This document shows positions 38,202 to 48,478 of a stretch of 64,000 nt of DNA, one piece after another. A program made the position numbers and the translations under genes. The notes beneath the pieces were generated by a model, which did no database searches, was not told the origin of the DNA, and saw nothing but the letters and a program-made list of their open reading frames with translations. Numbering within the stretch: position 1 is the stretch's first letter; every line of letters starts with the position of its first letter. Origin of the DNA: Arthrobacter sp. MYb227 (GTDB lineage Bacteria; Actinomycetota; Actinomycetes; Actinomycetales; Micrococcaceae); contig NZ_PCPT01000003.1 in assembly GCF_002975435.1 (NCBI RefSeq), positions 1 through 64,000 on the forward strand, given 5' to 3'.

Positions 38202-39013
38202 CCAGCAAAACCAACGGTGCATTTGACCGTAAGCCGCTGATCGCCGGCAACTGGAAGATGAACATGGACCATGTCCAGGGCATCACACTCTTCCAGAAGC
38301 TCGCCTGGACGCTTGCCGATGCCGAACACGATTTTGACCGCGTTGAGGTTGCCGTCTTCCCGCCATTCACCGACCTGCGTGGCGTGCAGACACTGAAAAT
38401 GGGCGACGATCTTCCGGTGCTCTACGGTGCTCAAGATCTTTCCGCGCACGACTCTGGAGCCTACACCGGAGAGATTTCCGGGCAGTTCCTCTCTCGCTTG
38501 GGCTGCAGCTACGTGCTGGTGGGCCACAGCGAGCGTCGTGCCCTACACAACGAGCCAGACGAGCTGCTGGCTACCAAGATCGCCGCGGCCTACCGTCACG
38601 GGCTGACCCCGGTGCTGTGCGTCGGTGAGGGGCTGGAGATTCGCCAGGCCGGAACCCACGTGCAATACACCCTGGAGCAACTGCGTGGTTCCTTGGCCGG
38701 AGTTAGCGCCGAACAGGCGGCGACCCTGGTGGTTGCCTACGAACCGGTATGGGCCATCGGTACCGGTGAAGTTGCAGGTCCGAAAGACGCTCAGGAGTTG
38801 TGTGCGGCGATTCGTGTGGAACTTGCAAGCCTCTTTGGTGACGAAGTAGCTTCAAAGGTTCGTGTGCTTTATGGCGGTTCAGTTAAGGCCTCAAATGTTG
38901 CGCAAATCCTTGCCGAAAAGGACGTTGACGGCGTGTTGGTCGGAGGGGCAAGCCTGGACGCCGCAGAGTTTGCTAATATTGTTAGGTTCGAGCACCACCT
39001 GGTGACCGATTAA
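38198..39013 (+). CDS. tpiA: triosephosphate isomerase
   Basis: Interconverts dihydroxyacetone phosphate and glyceraldehyde-3-phosphate. The 271-residue TIM barrel has AGNWKMN (Lys, about residue 19), VGHSERR (His, about 109) and [11 protein letters not shown] (Glu, about 180), with the phosphate-gripping YGGSVKASN near residue 228. Its ATG overlaps the pgk stop (ATGA), giving translational coupling. Confidence 0.97.
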   Translation: MTSKTNGAFDRKPLIAGNWKMNMDHVQGITLFQKLAWTLADAEHDFDRVEVAVFPPFTDLRGVQTLKMGDDLPVLYGAQDLSAHDSGAYTGEISGQFLSRLGCSYVLVGHSERRALHNEPDELLATKIAAAYRHGLTPVLCVGEGLEIRQAGTHVQYTLEQLRGSLAGVSAEQAATLVVAYEPVWAIGTGEVAGPKDAQELCAAIRVELASLFGDEVASKVRVLYGGSVKASNVAQILAEKDVDGVLVGGASLDAAEFANIVRFEHHLVTD

Positions 39014-39037
39014 TCGACGCCAGCTGATTGAAGGGCA

Positions 39038-39292
39038 ATGATGGACGCCATCAAGATTGTTTTGCAGGTACTTCTGGGAATCACCAGCCTGCTGCTTACG
39101 TTGCTGATCCTCTTGCATAAGGGACGCGGCGGCGGCATGTCAGATATGTTCGGTGGCGGTATGACCAGCTCGTTGGGCTCCTCCGGTGTTGCCGAACGTA
39201 ACCTGAACCGCATTACCATCATTCTTGGTGTTAGCTGGGGCATAGTCATTATCGGACTCGGCCTAGTCATGCGCTTCAGCATCGAATCCTAG
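39038..39292 (+). CDS. secG: preprotein translocase subunit SecG
   Basis: An 84-residue protein with two membrane helices (IVLQVLLGITSLLLTLLILL, about residues 6-25, and TIILGVSWGIVIIGLGLVM, about 63-81) and the Gly-rich loop KGRGGGMSDMFGGG between them, the SecG pattern. It assists SecYEG in protein export. Placement after tpiA is usual in actinobacteria. Start is the ATG at 39038 or the next codon. Confidence 0.93.
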   Translation: MMDAIKIVLQVLLGITSLLLTLLILLHKGRGGGMSDMFGGGMTSSLGSSGVAERNLNRITIILGVSWGIVIIGLGLVMRFSIES

Positions 39293-39330
39293 TTTTGAGT
39301 TTCTAACCGATCCTTGATCGACTAGAAACG

Positions 39331-39380
39331 AGCGAAGGACGATTTTCCTTGAGTAGAGGAGAACTCGTCCTTCGCTTTTC
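39331..39380 (+). terminator. terminator of the gap-pgk-tpiA-secG operon
   Basis: AGCGAAGGACGA (39331-39342) and TCGTCCTTCGCT (39365-39376) form a 12-bp stem; TTTTCTATTT follows on the plus strand. The loop of 22 bases is long but the stem is perfect. Confidence 0.75.
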
Positions 39381-39389
39381 TATTTCCAA

Positions 39390-39776
39390 TTAGTTCCGGG
39401 CAGAATTCATGGGATTCTCTGGGCGTCTAAAGCGCGCGGCGATTGCTGCCGAGAACCGATCGATGAACCGGCTGACAAGCTTGATCAAACCGCTAAAGTA
39501 CGCAAGAACAACACCACCAACCATACTCAGCAAGAGGCTCAAAACGCCCGGTCCGGATAAGTCGGCGCTGGCGTTGAGCCCCCAGGAGTCCAAGATTCTT
39601 GTGGGATCCGGAAGCCATGAGAGCTCAAACTTGCTGGGCAGTGCCGTGATAAGTGACATACCTAGAAAGAGGAATAGCCCGAACCAGGATTTGCTGTGTA
39701 GCACGCCGAAAAAGAAGGTGAGATATACGGCGCCGAGCAGGCCACCGAGCAGGCCGAGAACTATGTGATCCATCAA
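39390..39776 (-). CDS. integral membrane protein of unknown function
   Basis: A 128-residue protein with about four hydrophobic segments (IVLGLLGGLLGAVYLTFFFG; WFGLFLFLGMSLITAL; VLSLLLSMVGGVVLAYFSG) and a basic C-terminal tail (RFIDRFSAAIAARFRRPE). I recognise no family. It is convergent with secG, and lies 114 bases downstream of pgl on the same strand, so it may be the last gene of the pentose-phosphate operon or stand alone. Confidence 0.65.
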   Translation of the reverse strand: MMDHIVLGLLGGLLGAVYLTFFFGVLHSKSWFGLFLFLGMSLITALPSKFELSWLPDPTRILDSWGLNASADLSGPGVLSLLLSMVGGVVLAYFSGLIKLVSRFIDRFSAAIAARFRRPENPMNSARN

Positions 39777-39890
39777 GTTTCGCTTTCATCAAACCGGTAA
39801 GTTAAGCCAGAGTGGCCGGCACACCAGGAGCAGAAGAAGAATCTTCGGCTCAGCACGCCGACCACTTGGTTGAACGGAAAAAGCGTTCGT

Positions 39891-40664
39891 TTAGATCAGT
39901 GCTGCGGCTGCCCTGTCCATGAGCCACCAGGTACCCTCGGTACCTTGCACACCGGAGGCCGGCACGCGCTCACGCGATGCCGCAGCACCCAGCGCTACAC
40001 CGGCGGCCGGAGCCTTATCGGCACCGGCAACCACAAGCCATACCGCCCGGGCTGTATTGATCGCCTCAAAGGTCAGCGAGACGCGCAGCGGTGGCGGCTT
40101 GGGGGAGTTGTGTACGCCAATGACAGGGGTGCCGGTCATGGTGGCGCCCACATGATCCGGGAAGAGCGAAGCAATATGCGAGTCCGGACCCATGCCCAAC
40201 ATCAACACATCGAAGATCGGCAGCGTGGCTCCACCCTCGTTGCCGGCCTCCTCGGCTAGCACCTGCGCGTACGCCGTTGCTGCCTCCTCGGGTGTTGCGA
40301 AGTCATCGGTTGAACCCATGGCATGCACCCGCCCACGATCAAGACCATGGGCATCGAGTGTCGAAAGTAGCACCTCGGCCTGCACGGCATTGCGATCGGT
40401 CGAATCATTCGCGACGAAGCGTTCATCGCCCCAGTAGAAGTTCACGCGTGACCAATCAACCGAAGAAAGCGCCGGGGATTCGGCAACCGCCTTCAGCGAG
40501 GCGATGCCCAGCGTGCCGCCGGTGAGCACAATGCTTGCCTCCCCCCGGGATGCCTGCGCATCAAGGATTGCGGTGATCAGCCGGGCGGCAAGGCCCTGTG
40601 CCGTGGCGGAGAGATCCGGGTGGATCACCACATGGCGTTTAGTTGCAAGGGTCTCAGCGTTCAC
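39891..40664 (-). CDS. pgl: 6-phosphogluconolactonase
   Basis: Hydrolyses 6-phosphogluconolactone to 6-phosphogluconate. The 257-residue protein has the sugar-phosphate-binding fold of NagB relatives: VLTGGTLGI (about residues 45-53), INFYWGDERFV here as VNFYWGDERFV (about 74-84), and the family motif FDVLMLGMGPDSHIASLFP (about 149-167). Start is GTG at 40664, 11 bases inside the end of opcA. Last step of the oxidative branch encoded in this operon; gnd is not in the window. Confidence 0.92.
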   Translation of the reverse strand: MNAETLATKRHVVIHPDLSATAQGLAARLITAILDAQASRGEASIVLTGGTLGIASLKAVAESPALSSVDWSRVNFYWGDERFVANDSTDRNAVQAEVLLSTLDAHGLDRGRVHAMGSTDDFATPEEAATAYAQVLAEEAGNEGGATLPIFDVLMLGMGPDSHIASLFPDHVGATMTGTPVIGVHNSPKPPPLRVSLTFEAINTARAVWLVVAGADKAPAAGVALGAAASRERVPASGVQGTEGTWWLMDRAAAALI

Positions 40665-41595
40665 TTGGACGGATGCTCCTTAGATTGGTTCGTTTCAGGC
40701 CAACGCGCACCACTTCCCCAAATACTTCATCGGGGTCGAGGCGACGCATTTCTTCGGCCAAGCAATCGGCAACGGGACGTTGCGGAAGGGAAATCAGCTG
40801 TGGCTTTTGGCCAGGTTGATACAACTCTGCAACATCGCCCAGCGGACGGTGCAGCTCAACATCGCCGCGCTCACGGGTAAAACGCACCGAGCGGACCCCG
40901 GTGCCCTCGGGGGACGAGGCAATGGTGACAGGAACATCAAGACATAACGTCAGCCATGCGGCAAGCAGTACCGTGGAGGGTGAATCAACGGCCCCCTTGA
41001 CGGTGACCGCAGTGACCTCGGCCGGGTCTAGCTGGTCAAAGACCGCAGCAAGCTGGGCACGCCACAAGGTCAGCCGGGTCCAGGCCAGGTCCGTGTCACC
41101 TGCCTTATAGGATTCGGCGAGCGTAAACAGCGCCTTGCGCGGATCCGCCTCGGCACCGGAATCGGTGATGCGGCGGTGCGCAATCTTCCCCAGCGGGGTT
41201 TGCGAAGCGTCCTTGGGCACACCGTGTGGCCACCAAGCAACGATCGGAGCATCGGGCAGCAAGAGCCCGGAGACTAGTGCCTCATCGACATGGGCCTCGG
41301 CACCAAAGGTGCGCAAGACGATGACCTCCGCGGCACCTGCATCGCCACCCACACGAATTTCGGCATCCAACCGGGTATCCCCGGTGGGCTTTCCCTTAAC
41401 CACTACGACGATGCGACAGGGGTGTTCGCGGCTTGCCAAGTTGGCTGCGTGAATTGCGTCTTCCTCAAACCCGTCACGGGTGATGACCAGCAAGGTGAGC
41501 ACGCGGGAAAGCGCAACAACACCCTGGGCCTGACGCATCATTACCAGCTCCTTGGAAATCTTGGAGGTGGTGGTATTTTCGAGATTGACGATCAT
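40654..41595 (-). CDS. opcA: glucose-6-phosphate dehydrogenase assembly protein OpcA
   Basis: OpcA is needed for assembly or activity of Zwf in actinobacteria and cyanobacteria. The 313-residue protein begins MIVNLENTTTSKISKELV, the conserved N-terminus, and has RVLTLLVITRDG and PIVAWWPHGVPKD (about residues 126-138). The start at 41595 shares ATGA with the zwf stop; a few upstream in-frame codons are also open. Position directly after zwf confirms the assignment. Confidence 0.92.
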   Translation of the reverse strand: MIVNLENTTTSKISKELVMMRQAQGVVALSRVLTLLVITRDGFEEDAIHAANLASREHPCRIVVVVKGKPTGDTRLDAEIRVGGDAGAAEVIVLRTFGAEAHVDEALVSGLLLPDAPIVAWWPHGVPKDASQTPLGKIAHRRITDSGAEADPRKALFTLAESYKAGDTDLAWTRLTLWRAQLAAVFDQLDPAEVTAVTVKGAVDSPSTVLLAAWLTLCLDVPVTIASSPEGTGVRSVRFTRERGDVELHRPLGDVAELYQPGQKPQLISLPQRPVADCLAEEMRRLDPDEVFGEVVRVGLKRTNLRSIRPSER

Positions 41596-43151
41596 GGCCG
41601 ACGCCACGTCCTTCCGTCGCGGGCCAATAATTCATCGGCGGATGCAGGTCCCCAGGAGCCAGGTGCATAGGGTTCTGGCTGTTCGGGCAACGCGGCCCAG
41701 TGCTCCTCAAACGGGTCAAGGATGCGCCAGGACTGCTCGACTTCCTCATGTCTGGGGAACAGTGGTGGCTCGCCGAGTAACACATCGAGGATCAATCGTT
41801 CGTAGGCCTCGGGGGAGGATTCGGTGAACGCATGACCGTAACCAAAGTCCATTGTCACATCGCGCACCTCCATCTGGGTGCCCGGAACCTTTGAACCAAA
41901 GCGGATGGTGGCACCCTCATCGGGCTGCACACGGATCACAATGGCATTTTGGCCGAACTCATCATCCGAGTGGTCCTGGAAGAGCATATTTGGTGCGCGT
42001 TTGAAGACCACTGCAATCTCGGTGACGCGGCGGCCCAAACGCTTACCCGCACGCAGGTAGAACGGTGCCCCCGCCCAGCGGCGGGTGTTGATCTCCAGCT
42101 TGATCGCCGCATAGGTTTCGGTCTTGGAGGCCGGGTTGAAGCCTTCCTCATCGAGGAAGCCTGTAACCTTCTCGCCACCCTGCCACCCGGAGGTGTATTG
42201 ACCGCGGGCACTGGCGGAGGCCAGATCCGCAGGTAGCCGCACCGCGGTGAGCACCTTTTCCTTTTCGCTGCGCAGGTGATCGGCATCGAAGCTGATCGGT
42301 TCTTCCATGGCGGTCAAAGCGAGTAGCTGCAGCAGGTGGTTTTGGATCACATCGCGCGCCGCGCCCACACCATCGTAGTAGCCGGCACGGCCACCAATGC
42401 CAATGTCTTCGGCCATGGTGATCTGCACGTGATCAACATATTTGGAGTTCCACAGCGGCTCGAAAAGCTGGTTGGCAAAGCGCAACGCCAACAGGTTCTG
42501 CACGGTTTCCTTGCCCAGGTAGTGGTCGATGCGGAAGACAGCATCGGGCGGGAAGACCGATTCGACGATCGCGTTAAGTTCGCGCGCGGAAGCCAAGTCG
42601 TGCCCGAAGGGCTTCTCAATGACCACGCGAGACCAACCCGAATCATCCGAATCGTCGTTGGCCAACCCATGCTTGGAGAGCTGCTCACAAACCACCTCAA
42701 AGGAGTTTGGCGGGATGGAGAGGTAGAAGGCGTGGTTGTGCCCGGTGCCGCGGGTTGTAGCAAGCTCATCGAGCGTTGCCTTGAGATTAATGAAGGCATC
42801 ATCGTCGTCAAAACCACCGGAGATGAAACGGAATCCGCTGGAAAGCTGCTCCCAGACCGTCTCATTAAAGGGGGTTCTGGCGTGGTCGATGACCCAGGCG
42901 CGGGCCTGATCGGCGAAGTCGTGCGCACTCCAGGTGCGTCGACCGAATCCAACAACTGCAAAGTTGGGTGGAAGCAGCCCGCGGTTTGCCAGGTCATAGA
43001 CAGCTGGCATGAGCTTTTTGCGGGCCAAGTCCCCGGTAATGCCGAAAAAGATCAACGCGGAGGGACCAGCAATACGGTTAAGCCGCCTGTCCCGGCGATC
43101 GCGAAGCGGGTTGGTGTGCGGCGGCCGGGGGCCGGGAGAGGTATCAAGCAT
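41592..43151 (-). CDS. zwf: glucose-6-phosphate 1-dehydrogenase
   Basis: Oxidises glucose-6-phosphate to 6-phosphogluconolactone with NADP. About 519 residues: coenzyme loop FFGITGDLARKKLMPA (about residues 35-50 from the chosen start), the catalytic RIDHYLGKETVQN (about 207-219) and the SVFPPDAVF segment just before it are diagnostic. The frame is open to 43214 from a TTG, but the ATG at 43151 gives the customary N-terminus; no ribosome-binding site is convincing for either. A 13-bp inverted repeat separates it from pgi. Confidence 0.95.
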   Translation of the reverse strand: MLDTSPGPRPPHTNPLRDRRDRRLNRIAGPSALIFFGITGDLARKKLMPAVYDLANRGLLPPNFAVVGFGRRTWSAHDFADQARAWVIDHARTPFNETVWEQLSSGFRFISGGFDDDDAFINLKATLDELATTRGTGHNHAFYLSIPPNSFEVVCEQLSKHGLANDDSDDSGWSRVVIEKPFGHDLASARELNAIVESVFPPDAVFRIDHYLGKETVQNLLALRFANQLFEPLWNSKYVDHVQITMAEDIGIGGRAGYYDGVGAARDVIQNHLLQLLALTAMEEPISFDADHLRSEKEKVLTAVRLPADLASASARGQYTSGWQGGEKVTGFLDEEGFNPASKTETYAAIKLEINTRRWAGAPFYLRAGKRLGRRVTEIAVVFKRAPNMLFQDHSDDEFGQNAIVIRVQPDEGATIRFGSKVPGTQMEVRDVTMDFGYGHAFTESSPEAYERLILDVLLGEPPLFPRHEEVEQSWRILDPFEEHWAALPEQPEPYAPGSWGPASADELLARDGRTWRRP

Positions 43152-43212
43152 GCGGTTCAATGCGCCTTCAACTGTGGAGTGAGCCGGTGAAGTGTAGGTG
43201 GTGTTACTGCAC

Positions 43213-43257
43213 AAATGGTGGGTACCAACGAACTGTTTTCGTAAGTACCCACCATTT
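43213..43257. terminator. stem-loop between pgi and zwf
   Basis: AAATGGTGGGTAC (43213-43225) and GTACCCACCATTT (43245-43257) are perfect complements with a 19-base loop. No U-tract follows on the minus strand, so it may be a partial terminator or an mRNA-processing/stability hairpin that separates expression of tkt-tal-pgi from zwf-opcA-pgl. Confidence 0.5.
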
Positions 43258-43276
43258 TGTGGGTTTGTGTGGGGTG

Positions 43277-44908
43277 TTAGGCCGAAGCCAGCCCCGCTAT
43301 GATCTTATCCAATTGTGCGATCCCTGCTTCCTTGTCACGGAAGTGCAAGCGCAATACCGGTCGACCGAGGTCGGCCAGCACATTTGCATCGCCCGAGGCC
43401 TGTGCGGAGATCAATTCACCAAAGGTGAAGGGACGTTCCGGGATGCTTAGATCCATGCTCGACTCCGCGGTCACCTGCAGGTAGGCGCCGACGCGCGGAC
43501 CACCCTTATGGAATTGACCGGTTGAGTGCAAGAAGCGCGGGCCCCAGCCGAAGGTCACCGGACGATTGGTGATTGCGGCAAGGGCCGGGCGGACCGACTC
43601 GATGGCTGCATCGCCAAAGCGGTCAAGGTAGGCCTGAACACTCAGGTACCCATCCTCGGGCAGCGCAGCCAATAATGCCGCAACGGCACCGCTCAGATCG
43701 CTGACGCCATCAAGCAAGCCAGCCGAGGCACGAACCTCGATGGCATCCTCAATCAGCACGGCCGGAACCGGCTCCGGAGTTGCCTCAAGCAACGCGCGAG
43801 CCGCGACCTTGGCCGCCTCAACATCTGGCTGATCAAACGGATCGATACCCAGTAGGCGTCCGGCAATCACTGTTGCGTATTCCCACAAAAGCATCTGTGC
43901 ACCGAGCGAACCAGAGACACAGACCGATGCGGCAGATGCGTCGATGTCATCATCGGACAGCAGCCCGGTATCGGCAACCAAACGAATCTGCAGCAGATCT
44001 GCCGCCGGGTTCGTGGTTTCCGGAGCATGTTCCTCAACAACCACCGGCAGCACACCGGTGGAAAGCTTGCCGGTGGATTCGGCAATGAGCTGTTCGGCCC
44101 AATCGGCGAAACCAACAAGCCCCGACCCCTCATCGGAGAAGATCAGCTTATTGCGCAGCGGATCGGTGCCTGCCATGGCGGCACCCAGCGCGAGGGCAAT
44201 ATTGTCCTCATCATCTTCGGCCAGGAATTCGGCGGCGGCAGCCGCTTCTTCCAAGAATGCCTCGATGTCTACACCGGCAAGACCGGTGGGGACAAGCCCG
44301 AATGCGGTGAGCGCAGAATAACGTCCACCAACATTCGGATCGGCATTGAACACCGCGCGGTATCCGGCGGCACGGGATGCGGCATCCATGGGGGAGCCGG
44401 GATCTGTGACAACGATGATGCGACGTGCGGCATCAACACCGGCATCATTGAACGCTTGTTCAAAGACGCGGCGCTGCGAATCGGTTTCAACCGTGGAACC
44501 GGACTTGGAGGAAACCACCAGCGCGGTGGTTGCCAAGCGATCGGCAAGGATCCCGGCAATCATTTCCGGTTCGGTTGAATCGCAGACAACCAGCTCAACA
44601 TCGTTGGTTGCGGAGATGACCTCCGGTGCCAGCGAGGAACCGCCCATGCCGGCAAGCACAATGCGATTCACTCCCTCAGCACGTAGTTCATCGCGCAGTG
44701 CAAGGATTTGCGGTACCAAGGCTGCAGAGTTCAGTGCGGCATCGACCCAACCGAGTCGAATGCTCGCCTCGGCCTGTGCTGCCTCACCCCACAAGGTGGC
44801 ATCCTTGGCGGCAATGCGGCTTGCCACGGCATCGGCAACAAGAGTCGGTACATGAGCCTCGATGGCCGCCTGCGCGGCACCGGTGGCTATGAAACCAAGT
44901 TCACTCAT
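43277..44908 (-). CDS. pgi: glucose-6-phosphate isomerase
   Basis: Interconverts glucose-6-phosphate and fructose-6-phosphate, linking glycolysis to the adjacent pentose-phosphate genes. The 543-residue SIS-fold protein has [13 protein letters not shown] (about residues 88-100) and [13 protein letters not shown] (about 132-144), the phosphosugar-binding loops, and [14 protein letters not shown] near residue 465-478. It belongs to the divergent actinobacterial type often found beside tal. It overlaps the tal stop by four bases. Confidence 0.9.
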   Translation of the reverse strand: MSELGFIATGAAQAAIEAHVPTLVADAVASRIAAKDATLWGEAAQAEASIRLGWVDAALNSAALVPQILALRDELRAEGVNRIVLAGMGGSSLAPEVISATNDVELVVCDSTEPEMIAGILADRLATTALVVSSKSGSTVETDSQRRVFEQAFNDAGVDAARRIIVVTDPGSPMDAASRAAGYRAVFNADPNVGGRYSALTAFGLVPTGLAGVDIEAFLEEAAAAAEFLAEDDEDNIALALGAAMAGTDPLRNKLIFSDEGSGLVGFADWAEQLIAESTGKLSTGVLPVVVEEHAPETTNPAADLLQIRLVADTGLLSDDDIDASAASVCVSGSLGAQMLLWEYATVIAGRLLGIDPFDQPDVEAAKVAARALLEATPEPVPAVLIEDAIEVRASAGLLDGVSDLSGAVAALLAALPEDGYLSVQAYLDRFGDAAIESVRPALAAITNRPVTFGWGPRFLHSTGQFHKGGPRVGAYLQVTAESSMDLSIPERPFTFGELISAQASGDANVLADLGRPVLRLHFRDKEAGIAQLDKIIAGLASA

Positions 44909-46020
44909 TTTCTTACCGCCTGGGTCAGCGAGGCATCAAGATCGGTGAGCAGCTCGTTCCAGGCAATCTCAAACTTTTCAAGACCCTCAACCTCAAGCTT
45001 GTTCACAACATCGTTGTAATCAACGCCCAAGGCTGCAAGTGCATCAAGCACCACGTTGGAGGTAGCGAAAGCAGAGGTCACCTCATCGCCCACGATGGTT
45101 GCGTGATCCGCGGTGGCCAACAGGGTTTTCTCCGGCATTGTATTAACCGTGTTTGGTGCGCACAGCCCGGTGACGTACAAGGTATCCGGCAGCGCCGGAT
45201 CCTTTACGCCCGTGGAGGCCCACAGTGGACGCTGGGCGTTGGCACCGGCGGCTGCCAGAACGTTCCAGCGCTCGGAGGCGAAGGATTCCTCGTAGACCTG
45301 GTAGGCCAGGCGGGCGTTGGCCAGGCCGGCCTGACCCCGCAGGGCCAGGGCTTCCTCGGTGCCAATGGACACCAGGCGTGCATCGACCTCGGTGTCCACG
45401 CGGGAAACGAAGAACGAGGCTACCGAGTGCAGCTTGGAAATATCGTGACCGTTGGCCTTGGCCTGCTCCAACCCGGTCATGAACGCATTGATGACCGCGC
45501 GGTAACGCTCAAGCGAGAAGATCAAGGTCACGTTGACCGAGATGCCGGCGGCCAGGGTTTCGGCGATGGCTTCGAGGCCCTCGACGGTTGCTGGGATCTT
45601 GATCAGCACGTTTTCGCGGCCCACCAAGGCGTAAAGCTCCTTGGCTTCGGCAATGGTTTCGGCGGTATTGCGTGCTAGGCGTGGGTCAACCTCGATGGAG
45701 ACGCGGCCATCAACGCCGTTGCTCGACGCGTAGATCGGTGCGAACAGGTCGCACGCGTTGGTGACATCTTCACCGGTGATCTTGAAGACTGCAGCCTCGG
45801 CGTTCAGGCCAGCCGCAGCAAGCTCGGCGATCTGGGCCGCGTAGGACTCGCCGTTGGAAAGCGCTGCGTGGAAGATCGACGGGTTGGTGGTGACCCCAAC
45901 AACGTTCTTTTCTTCGATCAAGGTGGCAAGTGAACCGGAGGTTAGGCGTTCGCGGGAGAGGTCATCGAGCCAGATGGATACGCCGGCTGCGGACAGGGCG
46001 GCGGTATTTGGGTTGCTCAT
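44905..46020 (-). CDS. tal: transaldolase
   Basis: Transfers a dihydroxyacetone unit in the non-oxidative pentose-phosphate branch. The 371-residue protein is of the longer actinobacterial TalB-like class: [14 protein letters not shown] near the N-terminus, [12 protein letters not shown] (about residues 43-54), and the Schiff-base Lys in [12 protein letters not shown] (about 135-146). It lies 26 bases after tkt and is translationally coupled to pgi. Confidence 0.95.
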   Translation of the reverse strand: MSNPNTAALSAAGVSIWLDDLSRERLTSGSLATLIEEKNVVGVTTNPSIFHAALSNGESYAAQIAELAAAGLNAEAAVFKITGEDVTNACDLFAPIYASSNGVDGRVSIEVDPRLARNTAETIAEAKELYALVGRENVLIKIPATVEGLEAIAETLAAGISVNVTLIFSLERYRAVINAFMTGLEQAKANGHDISKLHSVASFFVSRVDTEVDARLVSIGTEEALALRGQAGLANARLAYQVYEESFASERWNVLAAAGANAQRPLWASTGVKDPALPDTLYVTGLCAPNTVNTMPEKTLLATADHATIVGDEVTSAFATSNVVLDALAALGVDYNDVVNKLEVEGLEKFEIAWNELLTDLDASLTQAVRK

Positions 46021-46046
46021 GAGTCTTTGTCCTTAGATCTTGTGGA

Positions 46047-48158
46047 TTACTTGGCGGATTCGATGGAATCAAGGGCGGCAGCTGTGACTGCCTGCGCGGT
46101 GATCCCAAATTCGGAGTACAGGCGCTTGTAGTCTGCCGATGCTCCGTAGTGGTCAAGGGAAATGATGCGTCCGGCATCTCCTACCAGCTCGCGCCAGCCC
46201 TGAGCCACGCCGGCCTCAACAGAAACGCGGGCCTTGATGGCGGATGGGAGTACCGATTCGCGGTATGCGGCGTCCTGCTTGTTGAACCATTCCAGGCACG
46301 GGATGGAGACAACGCGGGCACCAACACCCTGTGCCTGCAATGCTTCGCGAGCCTCAATGGCCAGCGAAACTTCCGAACCGGTTGCAAGCAGCAGCACCTG
46401 CGGGGTGATGACCTCGCCATTGGCGGTGGCATCGGCCAGCACGTAGGCACCCTTTGCGGTGCCAACTGCGGCACCGAAGCCCAGTTCGCTGCGGTCGTAG
46501 ACCGGCAGGTTCTGCCGGGAGAGGATAATGCCGGCCGGGTTGGAGGTGGTTTCCAGGATCTTCTTCCAGGCGAAGGAGACCTCGTTGGCATCTGCCGGGC
46601 GGACCACGTCAAGGTTCGGGATGGCACGCAGGGAAGCGAGCTGCTCGACCGGCTGGTGGGTCGGGCCGTCTTCGCCCAGGCCGATTGAATCGTGGGTCCA
46701 TACGTAGATCGACGGAACGCCCATCAGCGCCGAGAGGCGGATGGCCGGGCGCTGGTAGTCGGAGAAGATCAGGAAGGTGCCCGAGTAGGCGCGGGTCGGT
46801 GAGGCGAGCGTGATGCCGTTGACGATCGATGCTGCGGCGTGTTCGCGGATACCGAAGTGCAGCACACGGCCGTACGGGTTACCGGTCCAGGTGGAGGTGG
46901 AACGCGATGCCGGGATGAAGGATGCAGCACCCTCGATGGTGGTGTTGTTTGAGCCTGCCAGGTCGGCGGAGCCGCCCCAGAGCTCGGGCAGTACACCAGC
47001 AACTGCATTGATGACCTTGCCGGAGGCCGAGCGGGTGGCAACGTCCTTGCCCGCCTCGAAGACCGGGAGGTTCTCATCCCAGCCCGAGGGCAGTTCGCCT
47101 GCTTCAAGACGCTTAAGCAGTGCAGCGTTTTCCGGGTTGGCCGCGGCCCAGGCATCGAAGCCTACCTGCCAGGTGGCACGGTCTTCGGTGCCGCGTTCCT
47201 GCACCGAGCGGGCGTGCTCAAGAACCTCGGCCTCGACGACGAAGGATTCTTCCGGGTTGAAGTCAAGTGCCTTCTTCAATCCGGCTACTTCCTCGGCACC
47301 AAGCTTGGAGCCGTGGATTCCGCCGGTGTCGGCCTTGGTTGGTGAAGGCCAGCCAATGATGGTGCGCAAGGAGATGATCGAGGGACGGGAAGTCTCGGCC
47401 TTGGCGGCGCGCAATGCGGCATCAAGCTCGGCGAGGTCCTCGACGTAGTTGCCGGTCTTGGTCCAGTCAACGCGCTGGGTGTGCCAGCCGTAGGACTTGT
47501 AACGTGCCAGCACGTCTTCGGTGAAGGCCACATCTGTGTCATCTTCGATGGAAATGTGGTTCTCATCGTAGACAACTACAAGGTTGCCAAGTTCCTGGTG
47601 ACCGGCAAGTGAGGATGCCTCGGAGGTGACACCCTCCTGCAGGTCTCCATCGGAGGCAATAACCCAGACGGTGTGATCAAACGGGGAAGCGCCCTCGGCG
47701 GCCTCGGCATCGAGCATGCCGCGCATGCGACGCTGGGCGTAGGCGAAGCCAACTGCGGAGGCCAGACCCTGACCCAGTGGGCCGGTGGTGATTTCTACGC
47801 CGGCGGTGTGACCGTATTCCGGGTGTCCGGGGGTCTTTGCACCCCAGGTGCGCAACGCCTCGAGGTCTTCGAGCTCCAAGCCGTAACCGGAGAGGAAGAG
47901 CTGGGTGTAAAGGGTCAGCGAGGTGTGACCGGGGGAGAGCACAAAGCGGTCACGGCCGATCCAGGCCGGATCGGACGGATCGTGGCGCAGGTGCTGCTGG
48001 AAGATCAAATAGGCGGCCGGTGCCAAGGAGATGGCCGTTCCGGGGTGTCCGTTTCCTACCTTTTCGACCGCGTCTGCGGCCAGCACGCGGGCGGTATCGA
48101 CGGCTCGCTGATCAAGGCCGGTCCATGCGAAATCGCTGGTGTCTGCTAGTGGCGCCAC
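46047..48158 (-). CDS. tkt: transketolase
   Basis: Thiamine-diphosphate enzyme transferring two-carbon units between sugar phosphates. The 703-residue protein shows GNGHPGTAISLAP (about residue 36), HPEYGHTAGVEITTGPLGQG (about 111-130), the cofactor motif IASDGDLQEG (about 165) and the Tkt signature in the middle domain (GEDGPTHQPVEQ, about 484-495). GTG at 48158 with AGGGAGG nine bases upstream is the likely start; the frame runs on to 48242 without initiation signals. First gene of the tkt-tal-pgi-zwf-opcA-pgl run. Confidence 0.96.
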   Translation of the reverse strand: MAPLADTSDFAWTGLDQRAVDTARVLAADAVEKVGNGHPGTAISLAPAAYLIFQQHLRHDPSDPAWIGRDRFVLSPGHTSLTLYTQLFLSGYGLELEDLEALRTWGAKTPGHPEYGHTAGVEITTGPLGQGLASAVGFAYAQRRMRGMLDAEAAEGASPFDHTVWVIASDGDLQEGVTSEASSLAGHQELGNLVVVYDENHISIEDDTDVAFTEDVLARYKSYGWHTQRVDWTKTGNYVEDLAELDAALRAAKAETSRPSIISLRTIIGWPSPTKADTGGIHGSKLGAEEVAGLKKALDFNPEESFVVEAEVLEHARSVQERGTEDRATWQVGFDAWAAANPENAALLKRLEAGELPSGWDENLPVFEAGKDVATRSASGKVINAVAGVLPELWGGSADLAGSNNTTIEGAASFIPASRSTSTWTGNPYGRVLHFGIREHAAASIVNGITLASPTRAYSGTFLIFSDYQRPAIRLSALMGVPSIYVWTHDSIGLGEDGPTHQPVEQLASLRAIPNLDVVRPADANEVSFAWKKILETTSNPAGIILSRQNLPVYDRSELGFGAAVGTAKGAYVLADATANGEVITPQVLLLATGSEVSLAIEAREALQAQGVGARVVSIPCLEWFNKQDAAYRESVLPSAIKARVSVEAGVAQGWRELVGDAGRIISLDHYGASADYKRLYSEFGITAQAVTAAALDSIESAK

Positions 48159-48478
48159 GATGTGGGTCCTCCCTATAAGGTTTGCATCTATATCAACTTG
48201 CGGCGGTATTTTCCGCCGTGAAGCACAATGCCGCCGTACCAACCTATGGATTCTCCAAGGTGGTTTCGGCGGCGTCGCAACCCTTCAACCTTATCGCGAA
48301 TGGCTCACAAAGTGCCCGTTTGCTACCGGATGTTGACGATAAAGAATCGTCTTCGAGTGCTAATGGAGATAAAGAACACCCGCGTGTGATGCGTAAGGGT
48401 GGCACCGGGGCTGACTTCTACGTGCTGTAAAAGGGTATGATAGGCCTGTCTGTCTTATTTCCCCGTAGAACTGAGTGC
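48159..48478. other. divergent intergenic region tkt / ctaB
   Basis: 320 bases between divergent genes, expected to hold both promoters. A plus-strand frame of 82 codons (48182-48430) is open but lacks initiation signals and looks like chance. I see no clear operator palindrome. Confidence 0.4.

Noticed and set aside
48182-48430. 82-codon frame between tkt and ctaB
   Set aside because: Lies in the divergent promoter region, has no initiation signal and no recognisable motif.
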